A stretch of 5,376 nucleotides of DNA, from positions 1-5,376 of the forward strand of contig DAICZO010000175.1 in the NCBI GenBank assembly GCA_027311125.1. Reading direction: 5' to 3'. This DNA is from Acidobacteriaceae bacterium. GTDB lineage: Bacteria > Acidobacteriota > Terriglobia > Terriglobales > Acidobacteriaceae. The position numbers and the translations under genes were made by a program. Of this stretch, positions 5,252-5,376 are shown piece after piece. The notes beneath the pieces were generated by a model. The model had not been told where the DNA came from. It worked only from the letters and a program-made list of their open reading frames with translations, and made no database searches. Within the stretch, counting starts at the first letter, position 1. Each line of letters begins with the position of its first letter.

Positions 5252-5376
5252 TTACCGCAAAGCCAGACGCTTACTCTCCAAAGTCGCCAGATAAGGACGA
5301 ACCTTGGCCAGCGCAGCCTCCGCCGTCAAACCGTACTTCTCTCGCAGTGAATCAACCTTGCCGTGTTCGATAAAGT
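5252..5376 (-). CDS. C-terminal 40 residues of an unidentified protein, cut by the right window edge
   Basis: Reading leftward from the edge, a frame is open from 5374 to the TAA at 5254-5252. The 40 visible residues begin FIEHGKVDSLREKYG and end TLESKRLALR. They look helical and charged, with regular Ala/Leu spacing (LTAEAALAKVRPYL), which is protein-like rather than random, and the other two minus-strand frames soon hit stops. The tidy intrinsic terminator 22 nt downstream supports a real gene end. I do not recognise the family from this tail, so no function is proposed. The gene is convergent with the SRPBCC gene; the 140 nt between the two stops hold only the terminator. Confidence 0.72.
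   Translation of the reverse strand, partial: FIEHGKVDSLREKYGLTAEAALAKVRPYLATLESKRLALR

Overview
The window is about 5.4 kb of moderately GC-rich chromosomal DNA. It carries the start of a division and cell wall (dcw/mra) cluster on the minus strand and a set of unrelated genes on the right. The gene set (mraZ, rsmH, a long FtsL, FtsI; a DUF2127 membrane protein; a secreted fasciclin protein; a COG4276-like SRPBCC protein) and the protein style suggest a soil Acidobacteriota of the Terriglobia type (Granulicella, Terriglobus or Edaphobacter relatives). This assignment is from gene content and recall of family style, not from a search.

Layout. Positions 1-2760, read right to left, hold mraZ, rsmH, ftsL and the 5' third or so of ftsI, which runs off the left edge. 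This is the classical order at the head of the dcw cluster. The ftsI fragment is open to the window edge and its N-terminal membrane anchor and class B PBP motif are clear. The rsmH-ftsL gap is unusually long (206 nt from the rsmH stop to the preferred ftsL ATG). It holds a possible 53-codon ORF and a nested set of inverted repeats. Positions 2761-3085 are non-coding upstream DNA of mraZ, with a five-base-periodic GTGG-rich array that looks like a MraZ operator. Positions 3086-3754 (minus) encode a DUF2127 membrane protein.

A divergent intergenic region (3755-3886) separates that gene from a secreted FAS1 (fasciclin) protein on the plus strand (3887-4444), which ends in a textbook intrinsic terminator. 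A plus-strand SRPBCC-fold protein follows (4554-5111) without a visible Shine-Dalgarno site. At the right edge the last 40 codons of an unidentified minus-strand gene converge on it and end before an intrinsic terminator that reads on the minus strand.

How the genes fit together: MraZ is the DNA-binding regulator of its own operon, RsmH is the 16S rRNA m4C1402 methyltransferase, and FtsL and FtsI are divisome components at the septum. The genes to the right show no evident functional link to division or to each other. I see no mobile element, CRISPR array, tRNA, rRNA or defence system here. The points worth a second look are the candidate MraZ operator and the rsmH-ftsL gap; neither amounts to a new system on present evidence.
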